Source of the DNA: Kosakonia sp. BYX6
GTDB lineage: Bacteria > Pseudomonadota > Gammaproteobacteria > Enterobacterales > Enterobacteriaceae
Reading direction: 5' to 3'
Assembly: GCF_038449125.1 (NCBI RefSeq)
Contig: NZ_CP151800.1
Span: forward strand, 220,406-284,405
DNA length: 64,000 nt
Made by a program: the position numbers and the translations under genes. The notes under the pieces are model-generated. The model did not search any database and had not been told where the DNA came from. It saw only the letters and a program-made list of their open reading frames with translations. This document shows positions 38,665 to 49,233 of this stretch, piece by piece; the stretch's first letter is position 1, and every line of letters begins with the position of its first letter.

Positions 38665-39411
38665 ATGACCGTCTTGGGATTACAGGGGATCCGTGGTGGC
38701 GTTGGTACGACATCGATCACTGCGGCTCTCGCCTGGTCGCTACAGCTCTTAGGAGAGTCAGTGCTGGTTATTGATGCCTGCCCTGATAACCTTCTGCGCC
38801 TGTCATTTAATGTCGATTTCGACCACTCGCAAGGCTGGGCGCGCGCGATGCTTGACCGCGAAGACTGGCGCGACGCGGGCATGCGTTACACCTCGCAACT
38901 CGACGTGCTGCCTTTTGGCCGCCTGGCGGCAAACGAATGGGAAAACACGCATTTATTGGATGAGGTGCTCAGCCAACTCACGCCCGTTCTGCAAACCCTG
39001 AAAGAACAGCAGCATTATCAATGGGTGTTGATTGACCTGCCGCACGGCGTTTCGCCGCTGGCGCGCCAATTTATTGAGCAGTGCGATCACGTTTTTAGCG
39101 TCATCAAACCCGACATGAATTGCCATGTTCGCCTGCACCAGCAGCCACTGCCGGCGGGCGGGCATATCCTGATTAACGACCTGCGAATTGGCAGCCAGTT
39201 GCAGGACGATCTCTGGCAAGTCTGGCTGCAAAGCCAGCAGCGTATTCTGCCAATGGTGATTCATCGTGATGAAGCGATGGCGGAATGCCTGGCTGCCAAA
39301 CAACCGCTCGGCGAATACCGCAGCGACGCGCTGGCGGCGGAAGAGATTCTGACGCTGGCGAACTGGTGTTTGCTCAAACGTATTCCGGCCAGTGAAAGGA
39401 GCGAGGCATGA
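38665..39411 (+). CDS. bcsQ: Cellulose biosynthesis MinD/ParA-like ATPase BcsQ
   Basis: 248-residue SIMIBI ATPase. The deviant Walker A reads GIRGGVGTTSITAALAW, and VLVIDACPDNLLRLSF and WVLIDLPHG supply the switch regions. BcsQ with BcsR is needed for cellulose secretion at the pole. The frame is open throughout, unlike E. coli K-12, where an early stop silences cellulose, so this strain should be cellulose-competent at this step. It overlaps bcsA by 4 bp. Confidence 0.95.
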   Translation: MTVLGLQGIRGGVGTTSITAALAWSLQLLGESVLVIDACPDNLLRLSFNVDFDHSQGWARAMLDREDWRDAGMRYTSQLDVLPFGRLAANEWENTHLLDEVLSQLTPVLQTLKEQQHYQWVLIDLPHGVSPLARQFIEQCDHVFSVIKPDMNCHVRLHQQPLPAGGHILINDLRIGSQLQDDLWQVWLQSQQRILPMVIHRDEAMAECLAAKQPLGEYRSDALAAEEILTLANWCLLKRIPASERSEA

Positions 39412-42011
39412 GCCGCCTTTCCGCCTGGTTGCTGATCCCCCCGGTAAGCGCGCGCTTAGGCGCGCGCTACCAGCATTATCGCCAGCATGGCGCATCGGGG
39501 TTTAGCGCAGCGTCTGGCTGTTTCTGGGCGATCCTCGCATGGCTGTTTATTCCGCTGGAGCATCCGCGCTGGCAGCAATTACGCGCACAACAGCTGTTGT
39601 GGTATCCGCATATTGACCCTGACAAACCGCGCCCGCTCGACCCGGCGCGCTATGCGCTGCAAACCTTGTGGCTGCTGATTACCTTACCCTGGGGACCGCC
39701 AAAATCGGCGCGCCGCCAGCGCTTCGCCCGCATGCGCGCATTGCGTGGCCGTTGGTACAACTGGCTGGATACGCTGCCGGAACGTTTCACGCAACGCACT
39801 GGCCATCTCGAGGCTAAAAAAGAGCTGGCGCACATCAACCCGACGCTGCGACGCGTGATTTTAGGCGTGATCGTGGCGTTCTCGTTTATTCTCGCCATTC
39901 TCTGTATCACTCAGCCGTTTAACCCGTTGTCGCAATTCGTCTTTTTGATGTTGCTGTGGGGCGTAGCGCTGTTGGTGCGACGCATTCCGGGGCGCTTCTC
40001 CGCGCTGATGCTGATCGTGCTCTCGCTGACGGTTTCCTGCCGCTACATCTGGTGGCGTTACACGTCGACGCTGAACTGGGACGATCCGGTCAGCCTGGTG
40101 TGCGGCCTGGTGCTGCTGTTCGCCGAAACTTACGCCTGGATAGTGCTGGTGCTCGGTTATTTCCAGGTGGTCTGGCCGCTGAATCGCCAGCCGGTGCCGT
40201 TGCCGAAAGATATGTCGCAATGGCCATCGGTGGATATCTTCGTGCCGACGTACAACGAAGATCTCAACGTGGTGAAAAACACCATTTACGCGTCGCTCGG
40301 CATCGACTGGCCGAAAGACAAGCTGAAGATCTGGATTCTGGATGATGGCGGTCGCGAAGAGTTTCGCCAGTTCGCCAAAACGGTCGGTGTGGAATACATC
40401 GCCCGTACCACGCACGAACACGCGAAAGCGGGCAACATTAATAACGCGCTCAAACACGCGAAGGGCGAGTTCGTGTCGATTTTCGACTGCGACCACGTGC
40501 CGACACGCTCCTTCCTGCAAATGACCATGGGCTGGTTCCTGAAAGAGAAAAAGCTGGCGATGATGCAGACGCCGCACCACTTTTTCTCGCCGGATCCGTT
40601 TGAACGCAACCTCGGGCGTTTTCGCAAAACGCCGAACGAAGGCACGCTGTTCTACGGCCTGGTGCAGGATGGCAACGACATGTGGGATGCCACCTTCTTC
40701 TGCGGTTCCTGTGCGGTGATCCGTCGCGTGCCGCTGGATCAAATCGGCGGTATCGCGGTCGAAACTGTCACCGAAGATGCCCACACTTCACTGCGTTTGC
40801 ACCGCCTCGGCCACACGTCGGCCTATATGCGCATTCCGCAGGCGGCAGGGCTGGCGACAGAGAGTTTGTCCGCGCACATTGGTCAGCGTATTCGCTGGGC
40901 GCGCGGCATGGTGCAGATTTTCCGCCTCGATAACCCGCTCATGGGCAAAGGGCTGAAACTGGCGCAGCGCTTGTGTTACGTCAACGCCATGTTCCACTTC
41001 TTATCCGGCGTTCCGCGGCTGATCTTCCTTACCGCACCGCTGGCGTTCCTGTTGCTGCATGCCTATATCATTTATGCCCCGGCGATCATGATCGCGCTGT
41101 TCGTGCTGCCACATATGATTCACGCCAGCCTGACCAACTCGAAAATCCAGGGTAAATATCGCCACTCGTTCTGGAGCGAAATCTACGAAACCGTTCTGGC
41201 GTGGTATATCGCCCCGCCAACGATAGTGGCACTGTTTAACCCGCACAAAGGCAAGTTCAACGTCACCGCCAAAGGTGGCCTGGTGGAAGAAGAGTATGTG
41301 GATTGGGTCATTTCCAAGCCCTATATCTACCTGGTGTTATTGAACCTGCTCGGCGTGCTGGTCGGGATTTGGCGCTATTTCTACGGCCCGGAAAACGAAA
41401 TTCTCACTGTCTTTGTCAGTATCGCGTGGGTGTTCTACAACATGGTGATCCTCGGCGGCGCGGTCGCGGTGTCGGTGGAGAGCAAACAGGTGCGTCGTTC
41501 GCACCGTGTAGAAATGACTATGCCAGCGGCGATTGCCCGCGAAGACGGCCATCTTTTCTCCTGTACCGTGCAAGACTTCTCCGACGGCGGCCTCGGCATC
41601 AAGATCAACGGCCAGGCGCAGGTGCTGGAAGGGCAGAAAGTGAATTTGCTGCTTAAGCGCGGCCAACAGGAGTATGTGTTCCCGACCACCGTGGCGCGCG
41701 TCAACGGCAATGAAGTGGGTTTGCAACTGATGCCGCTCACCACCAAACAGCATATCGATTTTGTGCAGTGTACTTTTGCCCGCGCCGATACATGGGCGCT
41801 GTGGCAGGACAGTTTCCCGGAAGATAAACCCCTGGAAAGCCTGCTGGATATTTTGAAACTGGGTTTCCGCGGCTATCGCCATCTCGCGGAATTTGCTCCC
41901 TCGTCCGTCAAAATGATTTTCCGCTCACTCACCACGCTGGTGTCCTGGGTGGTGTCGTTTATTCCGCGCCGTCCGGCACGGAATGTGGCCGTGCAGCAAC
42001 CGATGACGTGA
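39408..42011 (+). CDS. bcsA: Cellulose synthase catalytic subunit
   Basis: 867-residue inner-membrane glycosyltransferase family 2 enzyme that polymerises UDP-glucose into beta-1,4-glucan and extrudes it. Catalytic motifs are all present: LDDGG (Asp313), DCD (360-362), TED (455-457) and QRIRW (493-497). The C-terminal PilZ domain carries the c-di-GMP motifs RRSHR and DFSDGGLGI, so activity should depend on c-di-GMP. About eight spans flank the cytoplasmic domain. The length is close to E. coli (872). Confidence 0.98.
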   Translation: MSRLSAWLLIPPVSARLGARYQHYRQHGASGFSAASGCFWAILAWLFIPLEHPRWQQLRAQQLLWYPHIDPDKPRPLDPARYALQTLWLLITLPWGPPKSARRQRFARMRALRGRWYNWLDTLPERFTQRTGHLEAKKELAHINPTLRRVILGVIVAFSFILAILCITQPFNPLSQFVFLMLLWGVALLVRRIPGRFSALMLIVLSLTVSCRYIWWRYTSTLNWDDPVSLVCGLVLLFAETYAWIVLVLGYFQVVWPLNRQPVPLPKDMSQWPSVDIFVPTYNEDLNVVKNTIYASLGIDWPKDKLKIWILDDGGREEFRQFAKTVGVEYIARTTHEHAKAGNINNALKHAKGEFVSIFDCDHVPTRSFLQMTMGWFLKEKKLAMMQTPHHFFSPDPFERNLGRFRKTPNEGTLFYGLVQDGNDMWDATFFCGSCAVIRRVPLDQIGGIAVETVTEDAHTSLRLHRLGHTSAYMRIPQAAGLATESLSAHIGQRIRWARGMVQIFRLDNPLMGKGLKLAQRLCYVNAMFHFLSGVPRLIFLTAPLAFLLLHAYIIYAPAIMIALFVLPHMIHASLTNSKIQGKYRHSFWSEIYETVLAWYIAPPTIVALFNPHKGKFNVTAKGGLVEEEYVDWVISKPYIYLVLLNLLGVLVGIWRYFYGPENEILTVFVSIAWVFYNMVILGGAVAVSVESKQVRRSHRVEMTMPAAIAREDGHLFSCTVQDFSDGGLGIKINGQAQVLEGQKVNLLLKRGQQEYVFPTTVARVNGNEVGLQLMPLTTKQHIDFVQCTFARADTWALWQDSFPEDKPLESLLDILKLGFRGYRHLAEFAPSSVKMIFRSLTTLVSWVVSFIPRRPARNVAVQQPMT

Positions 42012-42036
42012 TTGGCTCAACAATGATGAAAACGCG

Positions 42037-44430
42037 ATGAAAAGAAAACTTTCCTGGATTTGTGCAGTGGCAGTGGGGATGAGCACGCTGACCCCAATGA
42101 TGACCTTCGCAGCGCCTGCGCGTCCGGCACCGACTGTGCCGGCGGTCGCGCCCGCGACTGAGCCGGTCGTGACCCCTGCGCCGGGACAAACGGAAACCGT
42201 AACGCCGAACACGCCAACCGAAGGGCAAACGGTGGTGGGCCAAGTGATGCCTGGCGTACAAGGTGCCAACGCGCCGGTGGCGGCCGATGCGCCGTCGCGC
42301 GATGTGAAACTCACCTTTGCGCAAATCGCGCCGCCGCCGGGCAGTATGGTGCTGCGCGGCATCAACCCGAACAACAGCGTCGAGTTTGGCATGCGCAGCG
42401 ATGAAGTGGTGTCGAACGCGGTGCTCAACCTTGAGTACACGCCGTCGCCGTCGCTGCTGCCGGTGCAGTCTCAGTTAAAGGTCTATCTGAACGATGAGTT
42501 GATGGGCGTGCTGCCGGTCACCAAAGAGCAGCTTGGCAAGAAAACGCAGGCGCAGTTGCCCATCAACCCGCTGTTTATCACCGACTTTAACCGCGTGCGG
42601 CTGGAGTTTGTCGGGCACTATCGCGATGTGTGCGAAAACCCGGCCAGCAGCACGCTGTGGATGGATATCGGCCGCGATAGCTCGCTGGATCTGACTTACC
42701 AGAAGCTGTCGGTGAAAAATGATCTTTCGCACTTCCCGATCCCCTTCTTCGACCCGCGTGACAACCGTCCGTTAACGCTGCCGATGGTCTTCGCCAGCGC
42801 GCCTGGCGTTGAGCAACAGCAGGCGGCGGCGGTGATCGCCTCCTGGTTTGGTTCGCGTACCGGCTGGCGCGGGCAGACGTTCCCGGTGTCGTACAACGCA
42901 CTGCCGGACAGCAATGCCATCATCTTTGCGACCAACGACAAGCGCCCGGATTTCCTCAAAGATCACCCGCCGGTGAAAGGGCCGACCATCAGCATGGTCA
43001 ACCACCCGACTGACCCGTATCTGAAGTTGCTGGTGGTGTTTGGCCGCGACGATAAAGACTTGTTGCAGGCAGCGAAAGGCATCGCCCAGGGCAATGTGCT
43101 GTTCCGTGGCGATAGCGTGACGGTCAACGAGGTGAAACCGCTGCTGGCGCGTCAGCCTTATGATGCGCCGAACTGGGTGCGCACCGATCGCCCGGTCACT
43201 TTTGGCGAGCTGAAATCCTATGAAGAGCAGTTGCAGTCCACCGGGCTGGAACCGGCATCCATCAACTTGTCGATGAACCTGCCGCCGGATCTCTACCTGC
43301 TGCGCAGCACCGGTATCGATATGAACCTGAATTATCGTTACACCGCGCCGCCGACCAAAGACAGTTCGCGCATGGATATCAGCCTGAACAATCAGTTCCT
43401 GCAATATTTCAACCTGACGGGGAACCAGGAGAGTAACCGTCTGCTGCTGCATCTCCCGGTGCTGCAAGGGCTGCTGGACAGCAAAACGGACGTGTCGATT
43501 CCGGCGCTGAAACTGGGGGCGATTAACCAACTGCGCTTTGATTTCCAGTACATGAATCCGATGCCGGGCGGCACGATCGAGAACTGCGTGACCTTCCAGC
43601 AAGTGCCGAACCGCGTGGTGATTGGCGACGATTCGACCATTGATTTTTCAAAGTATTACCACTTTATCGCGATGCCGGATCTGCGCGCGTTCGCCAACGC
43701 GGGCTTCCCGTTTAGCCGCATGGCTGATTTGTCGCAAACCATCGTGGTGACGCCGCCGCAACCGACGCCTGCGCAGGTCGGTACGCTGCTGGATACGCTC
43801 GGTACGGTCGGCGCGCAAACCGGTTTCCCGGCGATCAATGTTCAACTGACCAACGACGGCAACCAGATCAAGGATAAAGACGCCGACATCATGATCATCG
43901 GCGCGATCCCGGCGCAGCTGAAAGATGACAAACGCATCGACCTGCTGGTGGATGCGGCGCAAAGCTGGGTGAAAACCCCACTGCGCCAGACGCCGTTCCC
44001 GTCGATTGTGCCGGATGCCGCCGACCGCCAGGCCGATACGCAAACCGGTGTCACGTCCGATGGCCCAATGGCGGCGATTGTCGGCTTCCAGTCACCGTAT
44101 AACGATCAGCGCAGCGTGGTCGCGCTGCTGGCCGATAGCCCGCGTGGCTACGAACTGCTGAACGGGGCGGTGAACGACAGCGGCAAACGCGCGGCGATTT
44201 TTGGCTCGGTGACGGTGATCCGCGAATCGGGCGTGAACGGCCTGCGCGTGGGAGATGTTTACTACGTCGGTCATCTGCCGTGGTTTGAACGCATTTGGTA
44301 CGCGCTCTCCAACCATCCGGTGCTGCTGGCGGTACTGGCGGCGGTGGTTGTGGTGTTGATGGCGTGGGTGCTGTGGCGTCTGCTGCGGATCATCAGCCGC
44401 CGTCGTCTTGACCCGTCGGATCACGAGTAA
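42037..44430 (+). CDS. bcsB: Cellulose synthase periplasmic regulatory subunit
   Basis: 797-residue periplasmic protein anchored by one C-terminal span (VLLAVLAAVVVVLMAWVLWRLL). It has a signal peptide and then a Pro/Ala/Thr-rich linker of about 70 residues (APARPAPTVPAVAPATEPVV...), longer than in E. coli BcsB (about 780 in total). Carbohydrate-binding and flavodoxin-like domains follow. It guides the glucan away from BcsA. The start is 25 bp after bcsA. Confidence 0.96.
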   Translation: MKRKLSWICAVAVGMSTLTPMMTFAAPARPAPTVPAVAPATEPVVTPAPGQTETVTPNTPTEGQTVVGQVMPGVQGANAPVAADAPSRDVKLTFAQIAPPPGSMVLRGINPNNSVEFGMRSDEVVSNAVLNLEYTPSPSLLPVQSQLKVYLNDELMGVLPVTKEQLGKKTQAQLPINPLFITDFNRVRLEFVGHYRDVCENPASSTLWMDIGRDSSLDLTYQKLSVKNDLSHFPIPFFDPRDNRPLTLPMVFASAPGVEQQQAAAVIASWFGSRTGWRGQTFPVSYNALPDSNAIIFATNDKRPDFLKDHPPVKGPTISMVNHPTDPYLKLLVVFGRDDKDLLQAAKGIAQGNVLFRGDSVTVNEVKPLLARQPYDAPNWVRTDRPVTFGELKSYEEQLQSTGLEPASINLSMNLPPDLYLLRSTGIDMNLNYRYTAPPTKDSSRMDISLNNQFLQYFNLTGNQESNRLLLHLPVLQGLLDSKTDVSIPALKLGAINQLRFDFQYMNPMPGGTIENCVTFQQVPNRVVIGDDSTIDFSKYYHFIAMPDLRAFANAGFPFSRMADLSQTIVVTPPQPTPAQVGTLLDTLGTVGAQTGFPAINVQLTNDGNQIKDKDADIMIIGAIPAQLKDDKRIDLLVDAAQSWVKTPLRQTPFPSIVPDAADRQADTQTGVTSDGPMAAIVGFQSPYNDQRSVVALLADSPRGYELLNGAVNDSGKRAAIFGSVTVIRESGVNGLRVGDVYYVGHLPWFERIWYALSNHPVLLAVLAAVVVVLMAWVLWRLLRIISRRRLDPSDHE

Positions 44431-44436
44431 CTGACC

Positions 44437-45543
44437 ATGCATGCGTTACGGGGTGTTTTGATGGCAGCACTGGTGCTGGCGGCGGTGAATGTGCGCGCCG
44501 CCTGCACATGGCCGGCCTGGGATCATTTTAAGCAGGCGTATATCAGCGAAGGCGGCCGGGTTATCGACCCCAGCGATCAACGCAAAATCACCACCTCGGA
44601 AGGGCAGAGCTACGCGCTGTTCTTCGCACTTGCCGCCAATGACCGCGCGATGTTCGACAAGCTATTGGCATGGACGCAAGACAACCTCGCGCAGGGCTCG
44701 CTCAGCACGCATCTTCCCGCCTGGTTATGGGGGAAAAAAGAGGATGACCGTTGGGCGGTGCTCGACAGCAACTCCGCGTCCGATGGCGATATCTGGATCG
44801 CCTGGTCACTTTTAGAGGCGGGGCGTCTGTGGAAAGAGCCGCGTTATACTCAGTTAGGTAAGGCGCTGCTGGCGCTTATCGCGAAAGAGGAAGTGGTAAC
44901 CGTGCCGGAGCTGGGTTCCATGTTGCTGCCGGGGAAAGTCGGTTTTGCCGAACCCACAACCTGGCGCTTTAACCCGAGCTACCTGCCGCCGCAATTGGCC
45001 CGTTATTTCGCCCAATTTGGCGCGCCCTGGTCAACGCTGCGTGAAACCAATCTTCGCCTGCTGCTGGAGACCGCGCCGAAAGGCTTCTCACCGGACTGGG
45101 TACGTTATCAAAAGAGCAACGGCTGGCAGCTTAAAGGCGAGAAAACTCTGGTCAGCAGTTACGATGCGATCCGCGTTTATTTGTGGGTCGGCATGCTAAA
45201 TGATCGCGACGAGCAAAAAGCGCGCCTGCTGAACAAACTGAAACCGATGGCGAACGTCACCGCGAAGAATGGCGTGGTGCCGGAAAAAGTGGATGTCGCC
45301 ACCGGGCAGATTCACGGTGATGGCCCGGTCGGTTTCGCTGCTGCGCTGTTGCCGTTTTTACAGGATCGTGATGCGCAGGCCGTGCAACGGCAAAAAGTGG
45401 CTGACCATTTCCCCGGCGATGATGCCTATTACAGCTACGTTCTGACCCTGTTTGGACAAGGATGGGATCAGTATCGTTTCCGCTTCACCCCTCGCGGGGA
45501 GTTACAACCTGACTGGAACCAGGAATGCGCAAGTTCATCGTAA
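44437..45543 (+). CDS. bcsZ: Periplasmic endo-1,4-beta-glucanase (GH8)
   Basis: 368-residue glycoside hydrolase family 8 cellulase, needed for proper cellulose export. The signal peptide is [21 protein letters not shown]. The acid catalyst lies in [22 protein letters not shown], and further active-site residues in [19 protein letters not shown]. It overlaps bcsC by 19 bp and is 6 bp after bcsB. Confidence 0.96.
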   Translation: MHALRGVLMAALVLAAVNVRAACTWPAWDHFKQAYISEGGRVIDPSDQRKITTSEGQSYALFFALAANDRAMFDKLLAWTQDNLAQGSLSTHLPAWLWGKKEDDRWAVLDSNSASDGDIWIAWSLLEAGRLWKEPRYTQLGKALLALIAKEEVVTVPELGSMLLPGKVGFAEPTTWRFNPSYLPPQLARYFAQFGAPWSTLRETNLRLLLETAPKGFSPDWVRYQKSNGWQLKGEKTLVSSYDAIRVYLWVGMLNDRDEQKARLLNKLKPMANVTAKNGVVPEKVDVATGQIHGDGPVGFAAALLPFLQDRDAQAVQRQKVADHFPGDDAYYSYVLTLFGQGWDQYRFRFTPRGELQPDWNQECASSS

Positions 45544-48500
45544 GTTTACTTTGTCTCTCACTCGGCCTCGCGCTGGCACCCGGCGTGAGCGCGGCAGAGC
45601 CCACCGCGCAGCAGCGGTTACTGGATCAGGTTCGTCTGGGCGAGAGCACCCGGCGCGAGGATCTGGTCAGCCAGTCGTTATACCGTCTTGAACTTATTGA
45701 CCCGGATAACCCGGACGTCGTTGCCGCGCGTTTGCGCTATTTACTGCGCCAGGGCGACACGGCGGGCGCGCAAAAGCAGCTCGACCGTCTGAAAACGTTG
45801 GCACCGAACTCCAGCGCGTATCAATCCTCGGTCACTACTATGTCGCTTTCTAGCGCAGAAGGGCGCCAGGCGCTGCAACAGGCGCGCTTACAGGCGACGA
45901 CAGGCCACACGCAAGAAGCGATTGCCGCTTACGATGCGCTGTTTAAAGGCCACCCGCCGGAAGGCGATATCGCGGTCGAGTACTGGTTGGTCGTCGCGAA
46001 AGTCCCGGCGCGTCGTAATGAAGCCATCAAGCAACTGCAAACACTTAACGCCCGCAACCCCGGCAACGGACTGTTGCAAGGCGGGCTGGCGCCGTTGCTG
46101 TTTGCCGATGGCCGCAGCGCGGAAGGCTTCGCGATACTCGAAGAGATGGCGAAATCCAGCGGCGGGCGCGAAACGGCGGCGAGCATTTGGTATCAACAAA
46201 TTCAGGACATGCCGGTGAGCGATGCCAGCGTAAAAGCGTTACAGCATTTCCTGACACTTTTCACCTCGGGCGATACGGCGGACAGCGCCCGTACTCAGCT
46301 TGCGGCGCAGCAAAAACAACTGGCCGATCCGGCTTTTCGCGCGCGCGCGACAGGGCTGGCGGCGGTGGATGCCGGGCAGGGAGCAAAAGCGGTGGGCGAG
46401 CTGCAACAAGCGGTGAATGCGAACAGTGCTGACAGCGAAGCCGTGGGCGCGCTGGGGCAAGCCTATTCGCAAAGCGGCGACCGCGCCCGCGCAGTGGCGC
46501 AATTTGAAAAAGCCATCGCCATGGACCCGACCAGCGGCAACCGCAGCAAGTGGGACAGCCTGCTGCAAACCAACCGCTATTGGTTGTTGATTGAGCAGGG
46601 CGATAACGCGCTGAAAGCCAATAACCCGGCGCAGGCGGAGCGTTACTACCAGCAGGCGCGCAACACCGACAACACCGACAGTTACGCGGTGCTCGGCCTC
46701 GGTGATGCGGCGGTGGCGCGCAAAGATAACGCGGCGGCGGAGCGTTTTTACCGCCAGGCGCTGAGCATGGACAGCGGAAACACCAACGCCGTGCGCGGCC
46801 TTGCCAACATTTACCGCGCCGAATCGCCGGAAAAAGCGGAAAGCTTTATTCAATCCCTCACCGCCAGCCAGCGGCGCAGCATTGACGATATTGAACGCGG
46901 GCTGACGAACGACCGGTTGTCGCAACAGGCCGAAGCGCTGGAAAGCAAAGGCCAGTGGGCGCAGGCGGCAGAACTGCAACGCAAACGGCTGGCGCTCGAC
47001 CCCGGCAGCGTGTGGATAACCTACCGTCTGGCGAGCGATTTACGCCAGGCCGGGCAGCAGGGCGAAGCGGATTCACAAATGCACCGGCTGGCCGCGCAGA
47101 AGCCGGGCGATCCTGAACAGGTTTATGCTTACAGCCTGTACCTTTCGGGGAACAATCAGGAGATGGCGGCGTTAAACCACCTCAACGCCCTGCCAAAAGA
47201 AAAATGGAACAGCAACATTCAGGAACTGGCGGACAGGCTGCAAGCCAACCAGTTGCTGGAGAAAGCCAATCGCCTGCGCGACAGCGGCCATGAAGATCAG
47301 GCCGTGGCGTTACTGGCGCAGCAACCGGCTTCCACGCGTCTTGATTTAACACTCGCCGATTGGGCGCAACAGCGGGGCGATTCGGCGTCCGCGCAGGACG
47401 CTTATCAGCGCGTGTTGAAGCGCGAACCGGCAAATGAAGATGCGCTGCTCGGGCTTGCCGAACTCTACGCCGCTGACGGTAATTTTGTGGCGGCGCGCGC
47501 GCAACTGGCGAAAATGCCCGCCGCAACGCCCGCACAGCCTCCGTCGATCAACACCCAGCGGCGTCTGGCGCTGGTACAAACCCAACTGGGCGATATCGAC
47601 AGCGCGGCGCGCATCTTTGGCACCATTGTTCCGCAGGCGAAATCCCAACCGCCGTCGATGGAGAGCGCGCTGGTGCTGCGCGATGCCGCCCGTTTCGACG
47701 TGCAAACCGGCGCGCCGCAGCAGGCGCTGGAGATGTACAAAGACGCGATGGTGGCGTCCGGTGTCACTACGCAGCGCCCGGCGAATAACGACAGCTTTAC
47801 CCGCTTAACGCGCAATGATGAAAAAGATGACTGGCTCAAGCGCGGCGTGCGCAGCGATGCGGCGGATCTTTACCGCCAGCAGGATCTCAATGTCACGTTG
47901 CAGCATGAGTATTCCAGTTCCAGCGGTACGGGCGGTTATTCCGATTTGAAAGCCCACACCACCATGTTGCAGGTGGATACGCCGCTGGCGGACGGGCGTA
48001 TGTTCTTCCGTACCGATGTGATCAATATGGATGTCGGTACGTTCAGCCAAAATGCCGATGGTTCTTATGACCCGAGCTTTGGTACCTGTGGCGATGTGGC
48101 GTGTTTCGGCGGAAACCGTCATCAGTCAGATAACGGCGCCAGCATTGCGGCGGGCTGGAAAAACAACACCTGGTCGATGGACATTGGCACCACGCCGATG
48201 GGTTTTAACGTCGTCGATGTGGTCGGCGGGCTGAGCTACAGCAGCGATGTCGGCCCGCTCGGTTATACCGTCGATTTACACCGCCGCCCGATCTCCAGCT
48301 CATTGCTGGCCTTTGGTGGACAAAAAGATCCGGCCAGCAATACCGGCAAAACCTGGGGCGGCGTGCGCGCCAACGGCGGCACGCTCAGCCTGAGTTATGA
48401 CAAAGGCGAAGCGAATGGCGTCTGGGCGAGCCTCGGCGCGGATACGCTGGAAGGCAAAAACGTTGCCGATAACTGGCGTGTGCGCTGGATGACCGGTTAC

Positions 48501-49013
48501 TACTACAAGCTGATTAATGAGAACAATCGGCGCGTTACCGTCGGGCTGAACAACATGATTTGGCACTACGACAAAGACTTGAGTAACTACACGCTGGGCC
48601 AGGGCGGTTATTACAGCCCGCAGGAGTACCTCTCTTTCGCGGTGCCGGTGTTGTGGCGTCAGCGCACGGAAAACTGGTCGTGGGAACTGGGCGGTTCGGT
48701 GTCGTGGTCGCACTCGCGCACCAAAACTATGCCGCGTTATCCGCTGTTGAGCCTGATTCCATCTGAGTTCCGTTCGCAGGCGAGCGAGCTTACCGAATCT
48801 GGCGGCAGCAGCACCGGCGTGGGTTACACCGCGCGTGCGCTGATTGAACGCCGCGTCACTTCCCACTGGTTTGTCGGTGCCGGGATCGATATTCAACAAG
48901 CGAAGGACTACACGCCGAGCCACGGGTTGATTTACGTGCGTTATTCCGGCGCGGGCTGGCAGGGTGACATGGATATGCCGCTTCAGCCGCTGGTTCCCCA
49001 GGCAGACTGGTAA
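45525..49013 (+). CDS. bcsC: Cellulose secretion outer-membrane protein BcsC
   Basis: 1162-residue protein, about the E. coli length (1157). It has a signal peptide ([23 protein letters not shown]) and a long array of TPR helices (about 30-780; for example [30 protein letters not shown]). The C-terminal outer-membrane barrel (about 810-1162) ends with [11 protein letters not shown]. It provides the export pore for cellulose and binds peptidoglycan through the TPR part. It is last in bcsRQABZC. Confidence 0.97.
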   Translation: MRKFIVSLLCLSLGLALAPGVSAAEPTAQQRLLDQVRLGESTRREDLVSQSLYRLELIDPDNPDVVAARLRYLLRQGDTAGAQKQLDRLKTLAPNSSAYQSSVTTMSLSSAEGRQALQQARLQATTGHTQEAIAAYDALFKGHPPEGDIAVEYWLVVAKVPARRNEAIKQLQTLNARNPGNGLLQGGLAPLLFADGRSAEGFAILEEMAKSSGGRETAASIWYQQIQDMPVSDASVKALQHFLTLFTSGDTADSARTQLAAQQKQLADPAFRARATGLAAVDAGQGAKAVGELQQAVNANSADSEAVGALGQAYSQSGDRARAVAQFEKAIAMDPTSGNRSKWDSLLQTNRYWLLIEQGDNALKANNPAQAERYYQQARNTDNTDSYAVLGLGDAAVARKDNAAAERFYRQALSMDSGNTNAVRGLANIYRAESPEKAESFIQSLTASQRRSIDDIERGLTNDRLSQQAEALESKGQWAQAAELQRKRLALDPGSVWITYRLASDLRQAGQQGEADSQMHRLAAQKPGDPEQVYAYSLYLSGNNQEMAALNHLNALPKEKWNSNIQELADRLQANQLLEKANRLRDSGHEDQAVALLAQQPASTRLDLTLADWAQQRGDSASAQDAYQRVLKREPANEDALLGLAELYAADGNFVAARAQLAKMPAATPAQPPSINTQRRLALVQTQLGDIDSAARIFGTIVPQAKSQPPSMESALVLRDAARFDVQTGAPQQALEMYKDAMVASGVTTQRPANNDSFTRLTRNDEKDDWLKRGVRSDAADLYRQQDLNVTLQHEYSSSSGTGGYSDLKAHTTMLQVDTPLADGRMFFRTDVINMDVGTFSQNADGSYDPSFGTCGDVACFGGNRHQSDNGASIAAGWKNNTWSMDIGTTPMGFNVVDVVGGLSYSSDVGPLGYTVDLHRRPISSSLLAFGGQKDPASNTGKTWGGVRANGGTLSLSYDKGEANGVWASLGADTLEGKNVADNWRVRWMTGYYYKLINENNRRVTVGLNNMIWHYDKDLSNYTLGQGGYYSPQEYLSFAVPVLWRQRTENWSWELGGSVSWSHSRTKTMPRYPLLSLIPSEFRSQASELTESGGSSTGVGYTARALIERRVTSHWFVGAGIDIQQAKDYTPSHGLIYVRYSGAGWQGDMDMPLQPLVPQADW

Positions 49014-49032
49014 AAAAAGACAATTCCTGGCG

Positions 49033-49072
49033 GTTAACCACGGCGCGAAACACCCTCAGATTCGTGGTTAAC
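49033..49072 (+). terminator. Inverted repeat after bcsC
   Basis: Arms GTTAACCAC and GTGGTTAAC (9 bp, perfect) with a 22-nt loop, 20 bp after the bcsC stop. There is no T-run, so it is a weak candidate terminator or a protein-binding dyad. Confidence 0.4.
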
Positions 49073-49233
49073 TGCATTTACATCAACGCGTTACCTCATT
49101 CATTCACTGCTGTAATAAGTGGACTGAGAATATGCTTAGCGGTTAGTCTCAAGAGCGTCGCGATAGAGTATACTCTGGCGGCAGAGTCATCCTTATCTCT
49201 GCTCTGCGCCAATTGTTTCTCTGGAGAGTGATT

